Assembly: GCF_000756655.1 (NCBI RefSeq)
Contig: NZ_ARXU01000012.1
Span: 48,089-112,088 of the forward strand
From: Alcanivorax jadensis T9
GTDB lineage: Bacteria > Pseudomonadota > Gammaproteobacteria > Pseudomonadales > Alcanivoracaceae
Reading direction: 5' to 3'
DNA length: 64,000 nucleotides
In this document: in pieces, positions 51,771 through 60,337 of the stretch
Numbering within the stretch: the first letter of the stretch is position 1
Layout: the number at the start of each line of letters is the position of its first letter
Program-made: the position numbers and the translations under genes
Notes under the pieces: model-generated
Seen by the model: the letters and a program-made list of their open reading frames with translations, nothing else
Told to the model about the DNA's origin: nothing
Databases searched by the model: none

Positions 51771-52760
51771 ATGCTGCGTCTTGCCACGATTCTGGTCGCA
51801 CTGTTGCCGGTCTGGGCTTCGGCCGCCAACACCCTGAAAATTTCTACCCTGTACCCGGACGGCACCACCATCGTCACCGGCCTGAAAGAGGCGGGTAAGG
51901 AGATCGCCGAAAAGACTGAAGGTCGGGTGAAGCTGAAAGTGTACCCCGGCGGGGTGATGGGCGATGACCGGGCGGTACAGCGCAAGATCCGCATCGGTCA
52001 GCTCCACGGTCAGGTGGCCCAGGGCGGCGCTTTTGCCTCTGCTTACAAGGACAGCCAGATTCTCAACGTGCCGCTGGCGTTCAACAATTATGACGAAGTG
52101 GATGCGGTGCGCGCCGAGCTGGATCCGGTGATTCAGCAGGGCCTGGAAGAAGGCGGCTGGGTCAGCTTTGGTCTGATTGATGGTGGCTTCGCCTACGTGA
52201 TGTCAGAAAACCCGGTGAAAAGCATCACCGATCTGCGCAACCAGAAGCTGTGGCTGCCGGCCAATGATGAAGGCTCCGCCAAGGCGGCCAAGGCATTTGA
52301 GTTGTCGCCCATCCTGCTCAATATCGGCTCGGTGCTGACCTCCCTGCAGACCGGGGCGGTCAATGCCTTTGCGGCTCCGCCGGTGGCGGCCCTGACGCTG
52401 CAGTGGTACTCGCGGGTGAACTACCTCACCGATATGCCGCTGCTGTATACCTTCGGCACCCTGGGTATCCATGAGAAATTCTTCAAGCGACTCAGCGCCG
52501 AGGATCAGCAGGTAGTGCGTCAGGTGCTGGAAAGCACCTTTGCCAAGCTGGATACGGAAAGCCGCCAAGAAAACCTGAGTGCCTTCCAGGCGGTGAAACA
52601 GCAGGGCCTGGAAGTGGTTGGGCCCTCCCCGGAGCAGCTGGCCGAATGGCGCGACTATGCCAAGCGGGCCACCGCAGAGCTGGTGGAAGAGGGCGAAATC
52701 TCCCAGGAGATGCTGGACCGGCTTAACGCCATTCTGGCCCAGCAGCGCGAAGGGCAGTGA
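51771..52760 (+). CDS. dctP: TRAP transporter substrate-binding protein (DctP/TatP)
   Basis: A 329-residue periplasmic binding protein with signal peptide (about 1-18). The DctP fold is shown by LKISTLYPDGTTIVTGLKEAGKEIAEKTEGRVKLKVYPGGVMGDDRAVQRKIRIGQLHG (start of the mature protein) and the DLRNQKLWLPANDE and AFAAPP loops. The conserved Arg of classical carboxylate-binding DctP proteins is replaced in context by Lys/Asn residues (RNQKLWLPAND), so the ligand may not be a simple C4-dicarboxylate. AGGAG lies 5 bp before the ATG. Its stop overlaps the dctQ start. Confidence 0.93.
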   Translation: MLRLATILVALLPVWASAANTLKISTLYPDGTTIVTGLKEAGKEIAEKTEGRVKLKVYPGGVMGDDRAVQRKIRIGQLHGQVAQGGAFASAYKDSQILNVPLAFNNYDEVDAVRAELDPVIQQGLEEGGWVSFGLIDGGFAYVMSENPVKSITDLRNQKLWLPANDEGSAKAAKAFELSPILLNIGSVLTSLQTGAVNAFAAPPVAALTLQWYSRVNYLTDMPLLYTFGTLGIHEKFFKRLSAEDQQVVRQVLESTFAKLDTESRQENLSAFQAVKQQGLEVVGPSPEQLAEWRDYAKRATAELVEEGEISQEMLDRLNAILAQQREGQ

Positions 52761-53266
52761 TGGCAGCCTTGTTACACAGGCTCCACCGTACCCTTCACCA
52801 AATCGAGGACGGCCTGATCGTGGCCGTCCTTTTGTTTATGGTGCTGCTGGCGGTGGCGCAGATCGTACTGCGTAACTTCTTCGGCACCAGCCTGGTATGG
52901 ATCGAGCCGCTGCTGCAGAACGCGGTGCTGTGGATCGGCCTGCTCGGCGCCATGATCGCTTCGCGCAATGATGAACATATCCGTATCGATGTGGCCTCGT
53001 CACTGCTGCCGGAAAAATACCACCCTTTCCTGACCACCGTTGTGGACTTGTTCACCGCCTTTATCTGTGTGCTGGTGGCCTGGTACAGCGTGGGCTTCGT
53101 CATCGAGGAATATGAATACGCCGGCACTGCTTTTTCCAAGGTGCCGAGCTGGGTGCTGCAGAGCATTATTCCGGTGGGTTTCTCGGTGATGGCAGTGCGT
53201 TATGTGGTGCTGTTCGTGCTGGGCCTGCTGGGTAAAAGGCCGAAGATGCAGGAGCCGGTGCCATGA
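52760..53266 (+). CDS. dctQ: TRAP transporter small permease (DctQ)
   Basis: A 168-residue inner-membrane protein with four helices, the small DctQ subunit (WIEPLLQNAVLWIGLLGAMIASRNDEHIRID is typical). It joins the large permease to make the sodium-driven importer. The start overlaps the dctP stop (TGATG), and the end overlaps the dctM start by 4 bp; the GTG at 52757 is an alternative start. Confidence 0.93.
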   Translation: MAALLHRLHRTLHQIEDGLIVAVLLFMVLLAVAQIVLRNFFGTSLVWIEPLLQNAVLWIGLLGAMIASRNDEHIRIDVASSLLPEKYHPFLTTVVDLFTAFICVLVAWYSVGFVIEEYEYAGTAFSKVPSWVLQSIIPVGFSVMAVRYVVLFVLGLLGKRPKMQEPVP

Positions 53267-54552
53267 TACCCATTGCCATTGTCCTGCTGGTGTTGCTGGC
53301 GCTGATGGGCGCGCCGCTGTTTGCGATTATTCTCGGCGCCGCGGCACTGGGCTTTTATACCCTGGGCATCGAAATGTCGGTGCTGCATATCGACATTTAT
53401 CAGCTCAGCAATTCCGTGGTGCTGATGGCGCTGCCGCTATTTACCTTTGCCGGTTTCCTGCTCAGCGAATCGAAAACTGCCGACCGCATGCTGCGCCTCA
53501 GCCAGGCGGCCTTTGGCTGGATGCCTGGCGGCATGGCCTTTGTGTCGCTGATTGCCTGTGCGTTCTTTACGGCTCTTACCGGTGGTTCCGGTGTCACCAT
53601 TGTGGCGCTGGGCGCGTTGTTGTTGCCGGCGCTGGTAAAAGGCAATTATCCGGAAAAATTCAGCCTGGGTCTGGTGACGTCATCCGGTAGCCTGGGGCTG
53701 CTGCTGGTGCCCTCCGTGCCGCTGCTGATCTACGGCATTATTGCCCAGCAGATGTCACAGCAGCTGGACATGCCGTCGGTGGAAATCGTCGATTTGTATC
53801 TGGCCGGTCTGGTACCGGCGCTGCTGATGGTCGTGCTGATGTACGGCTATTGTGTGTGGGCGACGCGCGGCACCGAGGTGCCACGTCAGAGTTTCGATTT
53901 CCGTGAACTGGTGGATGCGCTCTGGGAAGCTCGCTGGGAGCTACCGCTGCCGCTGGTGGTGCTGGGCGGGATCTTCTCCGGCTTCCTGGTGATCAGTGAA
54001 GCGGCAGCAGTGACCGCGCTTTATGTGCTGGTGGCGGAAGTGTTCCTGTACCGGGAAATTTCCCTGCGCAGATTGCCCGGCATCATGCGTGATTCCATGA
54101 TCATGGTGGGGGGCATTCTGCTGATTCTGGCGGTGGCGCTGGCCTTTACTGATTACCTGGTTTACGCCGGAGTGCCGGAGAAGTTGTTTACCCTGATTCA
54201 GACCCATGTAGAGAGCAAGATCACCTTCCTGATTCTGCTCAACATCCTGCTGCTGTTGCTGGGGGCGGTGCTGGATATCTTTGCGGCGCTGGTGATCATG
54301 GTGCCGTTGATTCTGCCGGTGGCACTGCGCTACGGCATCGATCCGGTGCACCTGGGTATTATCTTCGTGGCCAACATGCAGATCGGCTATATCACTCCGC
54401 CGGTGGGTATGAACCTGTTCATCGCCAGCTATCGTTTCAAGAAGAAAGTTACCGAGCTGTTCGCGGCCACGCTTCCCTTCATGATGGTGCTGATCATCGC
54501 CTTGCTGATGATTACCTATATCCCGCAGCTCAGCCTCTGGCTGGTGCGCTAG
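53263..54552 (+). CDS. dctM: TRAP transporter large permease (DctM)
   Basis: A 429-residue permease with about 11-13 helices of the DctM family, part of the ion-transporter superfamily; it carries the transport path. Seen: ALPLFTFAGFLLSESKTADRM, FFTALTGGSGVTIVALGALLLPAL and NMQIGYITPPVGMNLFIAS. Last gene of the TatT-DctP-DctQ-DctM operon. Stop is followed by a family A half repeat and no clear terminator. Confidence 0.95.
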   Translation: MIPIAIVLLVLLALMGAPLFAIILGAAALGFYTLGIEMSVLHIDIYQLSNSVVLMALPLFTFAGFLLSESKTADRMLRLSQAAFGWMPGGMAFVSLIACAFFTALTGGSGVTIVALGALLLPALVKGNYPEKFSLGLVTSSGSLGLLLVPSVPLLIYGIIAQQMSQQLDMPSVEIVDLYLAGLVPALLMVVLMYGYCVWATRGTEVPRQSFDFRELVDALWEARWELPLPLVVLGGIFSGFLVISEAAAVTALYVLVAEVFLYREISLRRLPGIMRDSMIMVGGILLILAVALAFTDYLVYAGVPEKLFTLIQTHVESKITFLILLNILLLLLGAVLDIFAALVIMVPLILPVALRYGIDPVHLGIIFVANMQIGYITPPVGMNLFIASYRFKKKVTELFAATLPFMMVLIIALLMITYIPQLSLWLVR

Positions 54553-54557
54553 CCTAT

Positions 54558-54600
54558 CGACGAAGCCGCTGTAGGAGCGCCTCTTGAGGCGCGAAGCGGC
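54558..54600. repeat. Family A repeat, single arm (copy 7)
   Basis: GAAGCCGCTGTAGGAGCGCC followed by TCTTGAGGCGCGAAGC, a self-complementary arm. Further right (54608-54668) a worn sequence with ACCAAAGAGAGCACAGTGCA and GTGTCTCTGTGAAGG looks like a decayed family B element. Confidence 0.7.
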
Positions 54601-54679
54601 TTTCCGTTAACCAAAGAGAGCACAGTGCACCCTACGGTAGGTGTAGCCAGCGTGGGTGTCTCTGTGAAGGGAGCTGCTA

Positions 54680-55444
54680 TCACTTCCGTAGCGTTTTTAC
54701 CTGAATGCTTTTGCCTTGCCCTTTCTGGATCTGGAACCACTTGGGGTAGGCGCGGATCATGTCGCTGAGTTTCTTGTGGCCGAACAGGCGGGTATCAAAA
54801 TCGGGTTTGCGCTTGCTCAGGTGCTGGCCCACGGTGCCCAGGTTGGCCCAGTCGTCTTCGTCGGAAATATCATCAATCACATTGGCAATCAGCTGCAGCG
54901 GTGGCGGTTCCTTGCTGACCGGTTCGCTGGGAGCAGGCTCATCGGCTTTGCCGGTGGTGTCTTGCGGGGTGTGGTCCGAGCGCAGTACTTCGGTATAGAT
55001 GAACTTGTCACAGGCAGCCACAAAGGGCCCCGGAGTCTTGCGTTCCCCGAAACCGTAAACGGTCTGCCCTTCCTCGCGCAATCTGGCCGCCAGACGGGTG
55101 AAATCGCTGTCGCTGGATACCAGGCAGAACCCGGACAGTTGTTTCGTATACAGCAGATCCATGGCATCGATGATCATGCTGCAGTCCGTGGCGTTCTTGC
55201 CCTGGGTGTAGGCGAATTGCTGGATCGGTTGTACGGAGTGCTTCAGCAGCACGTTTTTCCAGCCGCCCAGATTGGGCTTGGTCCAGTCGCCGTAGATACG
55301 CTTGACGCTGGCTGTGCCGAATTTGGCAATTTCCTCGAACAGACCATCGACGATTTTCGGCGGGGTATTGTCCGCATCAATAAGCACCGCCAGCGATGTG
55401 CTGCTGACCGGTGAAGCGTCGTTGCCAATATTGCTGCCTGCCAT
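54680..55444 (-). CDS. NYN domain protein with OST-HTH/LOTUS-type C-terminus
   Basis: A 254-residue protein. The N-terminal NYN/PIN-like ribonuclease domain (residues 17-150) has Asp23 and Asp25 (LIDADNTPP), KNATDCSMIIDAMDLL and SSDSDF, the acidic metal site. After a Pro/Glu-rich linker comes an OST-HTH-like RNA-binding domain (DDWANLGTVGQHLSKRKPDFDTRLFGHKKLSDMI). The combination resembles LabA/DUF88 proteins thought to cut RNA. A single gene; target unknown. Confidence 0.9.
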   Translation of the reverse strand: MAGSNIGNDASPVSSTSLAVLIDADNTPPKIVDGLFEEIAKFGTASVKRIYGDWTKPNLGGWKNVLLKHSVQPIQQFAYTQGKNATDCSMIIDAMDLLYTKQLSGFCLVSSDSDFTRLAARLREEGQTVYGFGERKTPGPFVAACDKFIYTEVLRSDHTPQDTTGKADEPAPSEPVSKEPPPLQLIANVIDDISDEDDWANLGTVGQHLSKRKPDFDTRLFGHKKLSDMIRAYPKWFQIQKGQGKSIQVKTLRK

Positions 55445-55514
55445 GATGCATTCCTTTTGCGTGGGATACCGCCAACATAACGGATTCGGCGGGGAGTGGA
55501 CAGGCGCGGATGGG

Positions 55515-55697
55515 GCGGCTGTAGGAGCTATGCTTGCATGGCGAACCGAGCGTCGCGAGGCGGCAGAGATGTCTGCGTCTCGTGACCTTTCTGGATAGAT
55601 GGGACTTGAACTGAATCGCCTGATCGCCCGCTGGGCGATTCCTCCCCTTGAAGGGGAGGTTCGCGGCTCAAGCGCCGCTCTTACAGCGGCTTCGTAG
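55515..55697. repeat. Palindromic intergenic repeat, family A (copy 8)
   Basis: The left arm is the GCTGTAGGAGCTATGCTTGC variant, like copy 3; the right arm is the standard type ending GCGCCGCTCTTACAGCGGCT. Thus the two arms are of mixed subtype. It lies between two minus-strand genes. Confidence 0.75.
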
Positions 55698-55698
55698 A

Positions 55699-56505
55699 TT
55701 ATCTTTCCATTTCTTTTATCGATTGCTTGTACACAAAATTCGCCATGGCGCGCAGGGGCATGATGCGAATCCAGATGCTTTGCAGGGTCACGGAGAGGCC
55801 GGGCAGGGCGTAGCGCTTGCCCTTGTTGAGGGCCTGGTAGCCAGCTTTTGCCACCGCTTCCGGGGTGGCGATTTGTGCGGAGACGAATTCTCTGATGCCG
55901 CTGGACGATTTATGGTTGCTCTCGGCGGTATCCAGAAAGGCGGTTTTGGTAGTGCTGGGGCAGAAGCAGGTGACCTGCACGCCATAGGGTTTCAGCTCTT
56001 CGTGCAGGGAGGCGCTGAAGTTGATCACGAAGGCCTTGCTGGCGCTGTAGGCGGCGAAGAAGGGCATGGGGCAGAAGCCGGCCAGGGAACCGATGTTCAT
56101 GATCTTGCCTTCACCGCGGGCTTTCATGCGCGCGCCCACCAACATGCATAATTTGCTGAGCAGGATGTTGTTGAGGGTGAGCATGCGCTCCAGCGTCTGG
56201 CTGTCCTGTTCTACATGTTCGCCCATCATGCCGAAGCCCACGTTATTGACCAGTACGTCCACGTCCAGCTGTTGCTGGTCCAGCCACTGCATGATCGCTT
56301 CGGCGGCACCGGGTTGGGACAGGTCCATCTGAACGGCATGGTATTCCACATCAGGGCGTTGCGCCTTCAGATCGTTGCCAAGCGCGTCCAGTTCCTCCTG
56401 CAGCAGGCTGAACACAATGATGCGATAGTCATCTGCGTTGAACAGCTTGCAGAACTCCCTACCAATGCCGCCGGCGCCGCCGGTGATCAGAACGGTTTTT
56501 GTCAT
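55699..56505 (-). CDS. SDR family oxidoreductase
   Basis: A 268-residue short-chain dehydrogenase of the DltE/SadH-like branch. TGGAGGIG (about 8-15), NNVGFG, catalytic Tyr/Lys in YSASKAF, and a C-terminal hydrophobic part. AGGAGAACCTCA precedes the ATG at 56505. It sits 13 bp after the stop of a desaturase-like gene on the same strand, so it is probably made from the same transcript and may act on a lipid aldehyde, alcohol or ketone formed by the desaturase-like enzymes. Confidence 0.9.
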   Translation of the reverse strand: MTKTVLITGGAGGIGREFCKLFNADDYRIIVFSLLQEELDALGNDLKAQRPDVEYHAVQMDLSQPGAAEAIMQWLDQQQLDVDVLVNNVGFGMMGEHVEQDSQTLERMLTLNNILLSKLCMLVGARMKARGEGKIMNIGSLAGFCPMPFFAAYSASKAFVINFSASLHEELKPYGVQVTCFCPSTTKTAFLDTAESNHKSSSGIREFVSAQIATPEAVAKAGYQALNKGKRYALPGLSVTLQSIWIRIMPLRAMANFVYKQSIKEMER

Positions 56506-56518
56506 TGAGGTTCTCCTG

Positions 56519-57400
56519 TCAGGCATTACCGGGTTTGTCATCAGGCCCAAGCTGGAACGGGCGGATGATCATGCTGCCGGAGTGCTCGCGGTGGTATTGC
56601 TCGCGGGCCTTCCAGGCCTTGCCGTAGCGATAGAAAGGAATGGTGGGGTAGAGGTGATGGATCAGGTGATAGTTCTGATACATCAGTACCGGGGTCAGCA
56701 GCCACTCCTTGCCCATGCGCATCAGCGCGGTGGTATTCGGGTCCACGTCCTGGCGGCCGGTGTGTGGATAGTGGGGCAATACCATGAACACCAGGCACAT
56801 CAGGTAGAAGGAGAAATAGGAGGGGATCAGCCACAGCATCAGGGCTTCATAGGGGCGCCAGAGAAACAGGGCGGTGAGTGCCACGCCGGCCACGGCCAGT
56901 TCTCGCCAGATCTCCGCGGGTTTCACATTGGGCAGCACATCAGGGTTGCGCAGAAAATTGATCAGATAAAGGAACGGCCAGAAGCCCCACAGGGGCATGG
57001 TCCACAGGCTGCTGGCCATCCAGTGATCCGGGTCTTTCTGCGGATCGTTGGCAAAGCGGTGATGGCGCATGTGCATCAGCCGGAACATCTTGCCCTTGCC
57101 GAAGGGCACCGCCACAAAGGTGGCAATGGCGAGGATCAAGTCGTTGTGCTCCGGTTTGCGGGCGGCACAGCGGTGGATGGCTTCATGGGCTGGCGTAAAC
57201 ATCGCGTAGCCGGCGATGCTGTTGATGATCAGGCCTACCCAGGCGGGCCAGAGTCCACTGAGCACCATCACCCAGCTGAGAATATTGGCGCCATGGGATG
57301 CCACCATGATGGTCATGGTGGGGCCGGCAAACCTGGGTGATACCTTGAGCCGGGCCAGGGTCTTGAGTTCGTTGTGTTGCGGGGCGGTTGTACTTGTCAT
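56519..57400 (-). CDS. membrane di-iron fatty-acid desaturase/hydroxylase family protein (paralogue 1)
   Basis: A 293-residue inner-membrane protein with histidine boxes HEAIH (72-76), HMRHH (110-114) and HLIHH (245-249), plus HYPHT (210-214), which hold two irons in the fatty-acid desaturase / carotenoid hydroxylase superfamily. Four or so membrane helices surround them. GGAG lies 7 bp before the ATG at 57400. The next gene upstream is a close paralogue. The substrate could be an acyl chain, a terpenoid or an aldehyde; the sequence does not decide. Followed by an SDR gene. Confidence 0.9.
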   Translation of the reverse strand: MTSTTAPQHNELKTLARLKVSPRFAGPTMTIMVASHGANILSWVMVLSGLWPAWVGLIINSIAGYAMFTPAHEAIHRCAARKPEHNDLILAIATFVAVPFGKGKMFRLMHMRHHRFANDPQKDPDHWMASSLWTMPLWGFWPFLYLINFLRNPDVLPNVKPAEIWRELAVAGVALTALFLWRPYEALMLWLIPSYFSFYLMCLVFMVLPHYPHTGRQDVDPNTTALMRMGKEWLLTPVLMYQNYHLIHHLYPTIPFYRYGKAWKAREQYHREHSGSMIIRPFQLGPDDKPGNA

Positions 57401-57502
57401 GGGCGCTCTCCTGCAAGGTGCCGATACAGAGTGTTTACCTTTCTGCGCAGAAACATAAGCGCGAAAATTGCCAAATGGGGGATAAAAAGTGCCAATGAGT
57501 GA

Positions 57503-57534
57503 ATAAACAAAAAGCGGGCGGCAAACGCCGCCCG
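57503..57534 (-). terminator. Rho-independent terminator between the two desaturase-like genes
   Basis: CGGGCGGC (57515-57522) and GCCGCCCG (57527-57534) with a T run on the minus strand (57506-57514). It ends the transcript of paralogue 2, so paralogue 1 needs its own promoter in 57401-57502. Confidence 0.85.
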
Positions 57535-57546
57535 AAAAGGGGGACA

Positions 57547-58419
57547 TCAGGCAGGGTTTTGTTTCTGGTTGGTTTCCGGCCCCAGGCCAAAGGGCCCGAT
57601 GATCATGCTGCCGGAATATTCACGGTGGTACTGTTCGCGGGCTTTCCAGACTTTGCCGTAGCGGTAGAAGGGCACGGTGGGATACAGGTGATGCACCAGA
57701 TGATAGTTCTGGTACATCAACACCGGGGTCAGCAGCCACTCTTTGCCCATGCGCATCAGGGCGGTGGTGTTCGGGTCTTCGTCCTGCCGGCCGGTGTGTG
57801 GGTAGTGCGGCAGCACCATGAACACCAGGCACATCAGAAAAAACGCGAAGTAGGTGGGGATCAGCCACAGTGTCAGCATGTAAAACGGCGCCAAGGCGAG
57901 CAGAACGGCAAAAATCACACCTGCCAGGGCAACTTCACGCAGCACTTCCTGCACTGTCACATTGGGTAGCAGCGATGGGTTGCGCAGGAACTTGTACAGA
58001 TACAGATAAGGCCACAATCCCCACAGAGGCATGGTCCACAGGCTGCTGGCCATCCAGTGGTCCGGGTCATTTTGCGGATCATTGGCAAAGCGGTGGTGGC
58101 GCATGTGCAGCAGCCGGAAGAGTTTCCCCTTGCCGAATGGCACTGCCACGAATGTGGCGGCAGCCAGCAGGAAATCGTTGGTTTCGGGTTTACGGGCCGC
58201 AGCGCGGTGGATGGCTTCGTGAGCCGGGGTAAAAAGGGCATAGCCGGCAAGGCTGTTCACCACCATGCCCAGCCAGAGCGGCCAGATGCCGGAGGGAACC
58301 AGAGCCCAGGTCAGCGCAATGGCAACCAGAGAACCAACAAGAATGGCCACGGTTGGCCAAGCTAGTGGTGGTGACACCTTCAGGCGTGCCAGTTCATTGT
58401 TGTTGTCTTCGTTGTACAT
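57547..58419 (-). CDS. membrane di-iron fatty-acid desaturase/hydroxylase family protein (paralogue 2)
   Basis: A 290-residue paralogue of the downstream gene, with the same histidine boxes HEAIH (67-71), HMRHH (105-109) and HLVHH (240-244). The two proteins agree along most of their length (for instance LARLKVSP, ARKPE, HRFANDPQ, TALMRMGKEWLLTPVLMYQNYHL), a clear tandem duplication. A terminator separates the two, so they may be used under different conditions. GGAG-like sequence is weak before the ATG at 58419. Confidence 0.9.
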   Translation of the reverse strand: MYNEDNNNELARLKVSPPLAWPTVAILVGSLVAIALTWALVPSGIWPLWLGMVVNSLAGYALFTPAHEAIHRAAARKPETNDFLLAAATFVAVPFGKGKLFRLLHMRHHRFANDPQNDPDHWMASSLWTMPLWGLWPYLYLYKFLRNPSLLPNVTVQEVLREVALAGVIFAVLLALAPFYMLTLWLIPTYFAFFLMCLVFMVLPHYPHTGRQDEDPNTTALMRMGKEWLLTPVLMYQNYHLVHHLYPTVPFYRYGKVWKAREQYHREYSGSMIIGPFGLGPETNQKQNPA

Positions 58420-58518
58420 TGCGCCAGTCTCCAGTGTTGCTTGGCTCCAGTGTTACTGGAATACCGGGGATGGGTGAGCGCGGATGCTGACAAGAAGGGG
58501 ATAAAAAGTGACAGGGTG

Positions 58519-58648
58519 AGCCGCAAGCTTCAAGCTGCAACGCGGGAGGGCGACGTGGATTGGCAACGCCGTGCCCGCGTTTACTGGTTTATGCGGGCAG
58601 GGCAGCCCAGACATTAAACACCTTTATGGCCCTTGTAGCTTGAGGCTA
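58519..58648. repeat. AGCTTCAAGCTGCAA-type inverted pair
   Basis: AGCCGCAAGCTTCAAGCTGC (about 58519-58538) and TTGTAGCTTGAGGCTAC (58633-58649) are near-inverted copies; the second touches the stop of the AraC gene. Similar sequences are common as REPs in pseudomonads. Confidence 0.5.
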
Positions 58649-59641
58649 CTCCTGGCGGAAGCGGCCGGGGCTGGTGCCGAACCAGCGCTGAAAGGCTCGC
58701 CGGAAGCTGGCCACATCGGTGTAGCCAAGATCTTCGGCAACGGCGGCGACGGTGTAGTGGGGCAGGCTGAGTAACTGGGCAGCCCGGCGGCTGAGGGTCT
58801 GGTCGAGCAGTTGCTGGAAGCGGGTGTCTTCCTGCTTGAGCTTGCGGATCAGGGTGCGGGGGCTCATGTGTAACTGGTCGGCGATACTGTCCAGGTTCGC
58901 TTTACCGGGTTTCTGGTGCATCAGGGAAAGTACCCGGTCACTGACGGTACCTTGTTTGCGTAGGGCTTCCTGGCGGATCTCGCACTGTTGGATCGCCACC
59001 CAGAGCAGATCCCGGTCATGGCTGGGCAGGGGCTCGTCGCCGTAGCTGGCGGGAAGGCTCATGGCCGTGTCCGGAGCGTCAAACACTATACGAGTGCCCG
59101 GAAAGACCTGCGGGTAACGGTCGGCCCAGAGTGGTGGCGGGTAGTTGAAATAGGCACTCCCGCCATCAATGGGCTTGCCGCGCAGCACCACATGGCAGGC
59201 ATAAGCGGAGGCCATGGCAGACTCGGTAAGAAACTGTATGGTCGGGCTCTGCGGATAGGCAAACACCATGCGCAGGGTGATTACCTCCGGGGTTTCCTCC
59301 ATCACCGTATTGAATATACGCGTGCGGGTGTTGTTGAAACGCGCAAACAGCTGCATGGCATTGCGCAGGGTGGGGCTGGCCATGGCCGCCATGCCCATGG
59401 GGCCATGCATGGCGGGCAGGGCGCGCAGGCCTGTTTGCAAGGCGATATCCGGTTGATCGGTGAGTTGGTGGGCATTGGTGATCAACTGGCGAATGCCTGG
59501 CCAATCAATAAAGCCGTCACTGTGCAGCAGCGTTTCCACGTCGATGCCGGTTCCGCGCACCAGCATTTCCAGGCCGGCATGATCCAGTCCCAGGGTCTTG
59601 GCAATCATGCGGCAGTAGGTGATGGCCAGATCCGGATTCAT
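58646..59641 (-). CDS. AraC family transcriptional regulator (arabinose-binding-domain type)
   Basis: A 331-residue regulator with an N-terminal DUF4450/arabinose-binding-like sensor domain (about 15-205) and a C-terminal AraC double helix-turn-helix (about 235-325: NLDSIADQLHMSPRTLIRKLKQEDTRFQQLLD... YTDVASFRRAFQRWFGTSPGRFR). This branch (OruR-, ArgR-like) often senses lipids or amino acids. It overlaps the upstream tetR stop by 4 bp (ATGA), so the two regulators are co-made. The desaturase-like genes start 226 bp beyond its end. Confidence 0.92.
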   Translation of the reverse strand: MNPDLAITYCRMIAKTLGLDHAGLEMLVRGTGIDVETLLHSDGFIDWPGIRQLITNAHQLTDQPDIALQTGLRALPAMHGPMGMAAMASPTLRNAMQLFARFNNTRTRIFNTVMEETPEVITLRMVFAYPQSPTIQFLTESAMASAYACHVVLRGKPIDGGSAYFNYPPPLWADRYPQVFPGTRIVFDAPDTAMSLPASYGDEPLPSHDRDLLWVAIQQCEIRQEALRKQGTVSDRVLSLMHQKPGKANLDSIADQLHMSPRTLIRKLKQEDTRFQQLLDQTLSRRAAQLLSLPHYTVAAVAEDLGYTDVASFRRAFQRWFGTSPGRFRQE

Positions 59642-60255
59642 GGGGATTCCTCAACGGTGTCCGGGGGGCTTGCCAGATAGCGGGCGACCATCAGTGTCAG
59701 TTCGTCGGCCAGCTCCTGTTCGCGGATCAGGCCACTGTGCTGGCTGATATGCCGGATCATGGTGAACAGGACACTGTTGGTCACGATAAAGACCCGCACT
59801 TCCAGGTTGCTGATCTGATGGTGCTGGTAGTGACGCAGGAAATACAACCTGGCCAACTCCATGAAGTGTTGTTGCAGCGCGTCCATCACCCGGTTGGTGG
59901 GCAACCGGTGCCAATTGCGCACCAGCTCCAGATAGAGCCCGTCGCGGGAATGCAGTACCGCAAAGCCAAAACGGATGGCGCTGCCCACCGTCGCGGCCAT
60001 GTCCACATTATCCATGACCGGCAGTCGTTTCAGTCCTGTGCCGATCTCATCGGCCAGGCTTTCCATTAACGCCTCAATCAGCCCGTCCTTGTCGCCGAAA
60101 TACTGATACAGCGACCCCACACTGACCCCGGCGACCTCGGCGATGCGGGCGGTAGTGGTGTTATCCAGTCCCTGCTGCTGAATGACCTTGCCGGTGGCGT
60201 CGATCAGGGCGCGGACCATTTCCCGGGAGCGCTGCTGTTGGGGGCGTTTACGCAT
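59638..60255 (-). CDS. TetR family transcriptional regulator
   Basis: A 205-residue TetR regulator: helix-turn-helix at about 30-50 (TTARIAEVAGVSVGSLYQYFGDKDGLIE) and a variable helical ligand domain. The ATG at 60255 gives a normal N-terminus (MRKRPQQQRSREMVRALIDAT). It is divergent from the oxygenase gene, and a near-perfect 22-bp palindrome at 60277-60298 between the two starts is the likely operator, so it should repress both itself (with the AraC gene) and the oxygenase-SDR pair. Confidence 0.93.
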   Translation of the reverse strand: MRKRPQQQRSREMVRALIDATGKVIQQQGLDNTTTARIAEVAGVSVGSLYQYFGDKDGLIEALMESLADEIGTGLKRLPVMDNVDMAATVGSAIRFGFAVLHSRDGLYLELVRNWHRLPTNRVMDALQQHFMELARLYFLRHYQHHQISNLEVRVFIVTNSVLFTMIRHISQHSGLIREQELADELTLMVARYLASPPDTVEESP

Positions 60256-60276
60256 GGGAGCCTCAAATGCGAATTG

Positions 60277-60298
60277 AATGCGAATACATATTCGCATT
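60277..60298. promoter_or_regulatory. TetR operator palindrome
   Basis: 10-bp perfect arms AATGCGAATA and TATTCGCATT around CA, 21 bp before the tetR start and 39 bp before the divergent GTG. A further half site AAATGCGAATT lies at 60265-60275. Binding is inferred from symmetry and place. Confidence 0.75.
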
Positions 60299-60337
60299 AT
60301 GGTGCCAGGCAATGCAAGATCGTTGAGGAGGCTTCCT

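Noticed and set aside
60278..60337. ATG at 60278 as start of the DUF2236 gene
   Set aside because: It lies inside the 22-bp operator palindrome, lacks a ribosome site, and GTG at 60338 has a strong one.
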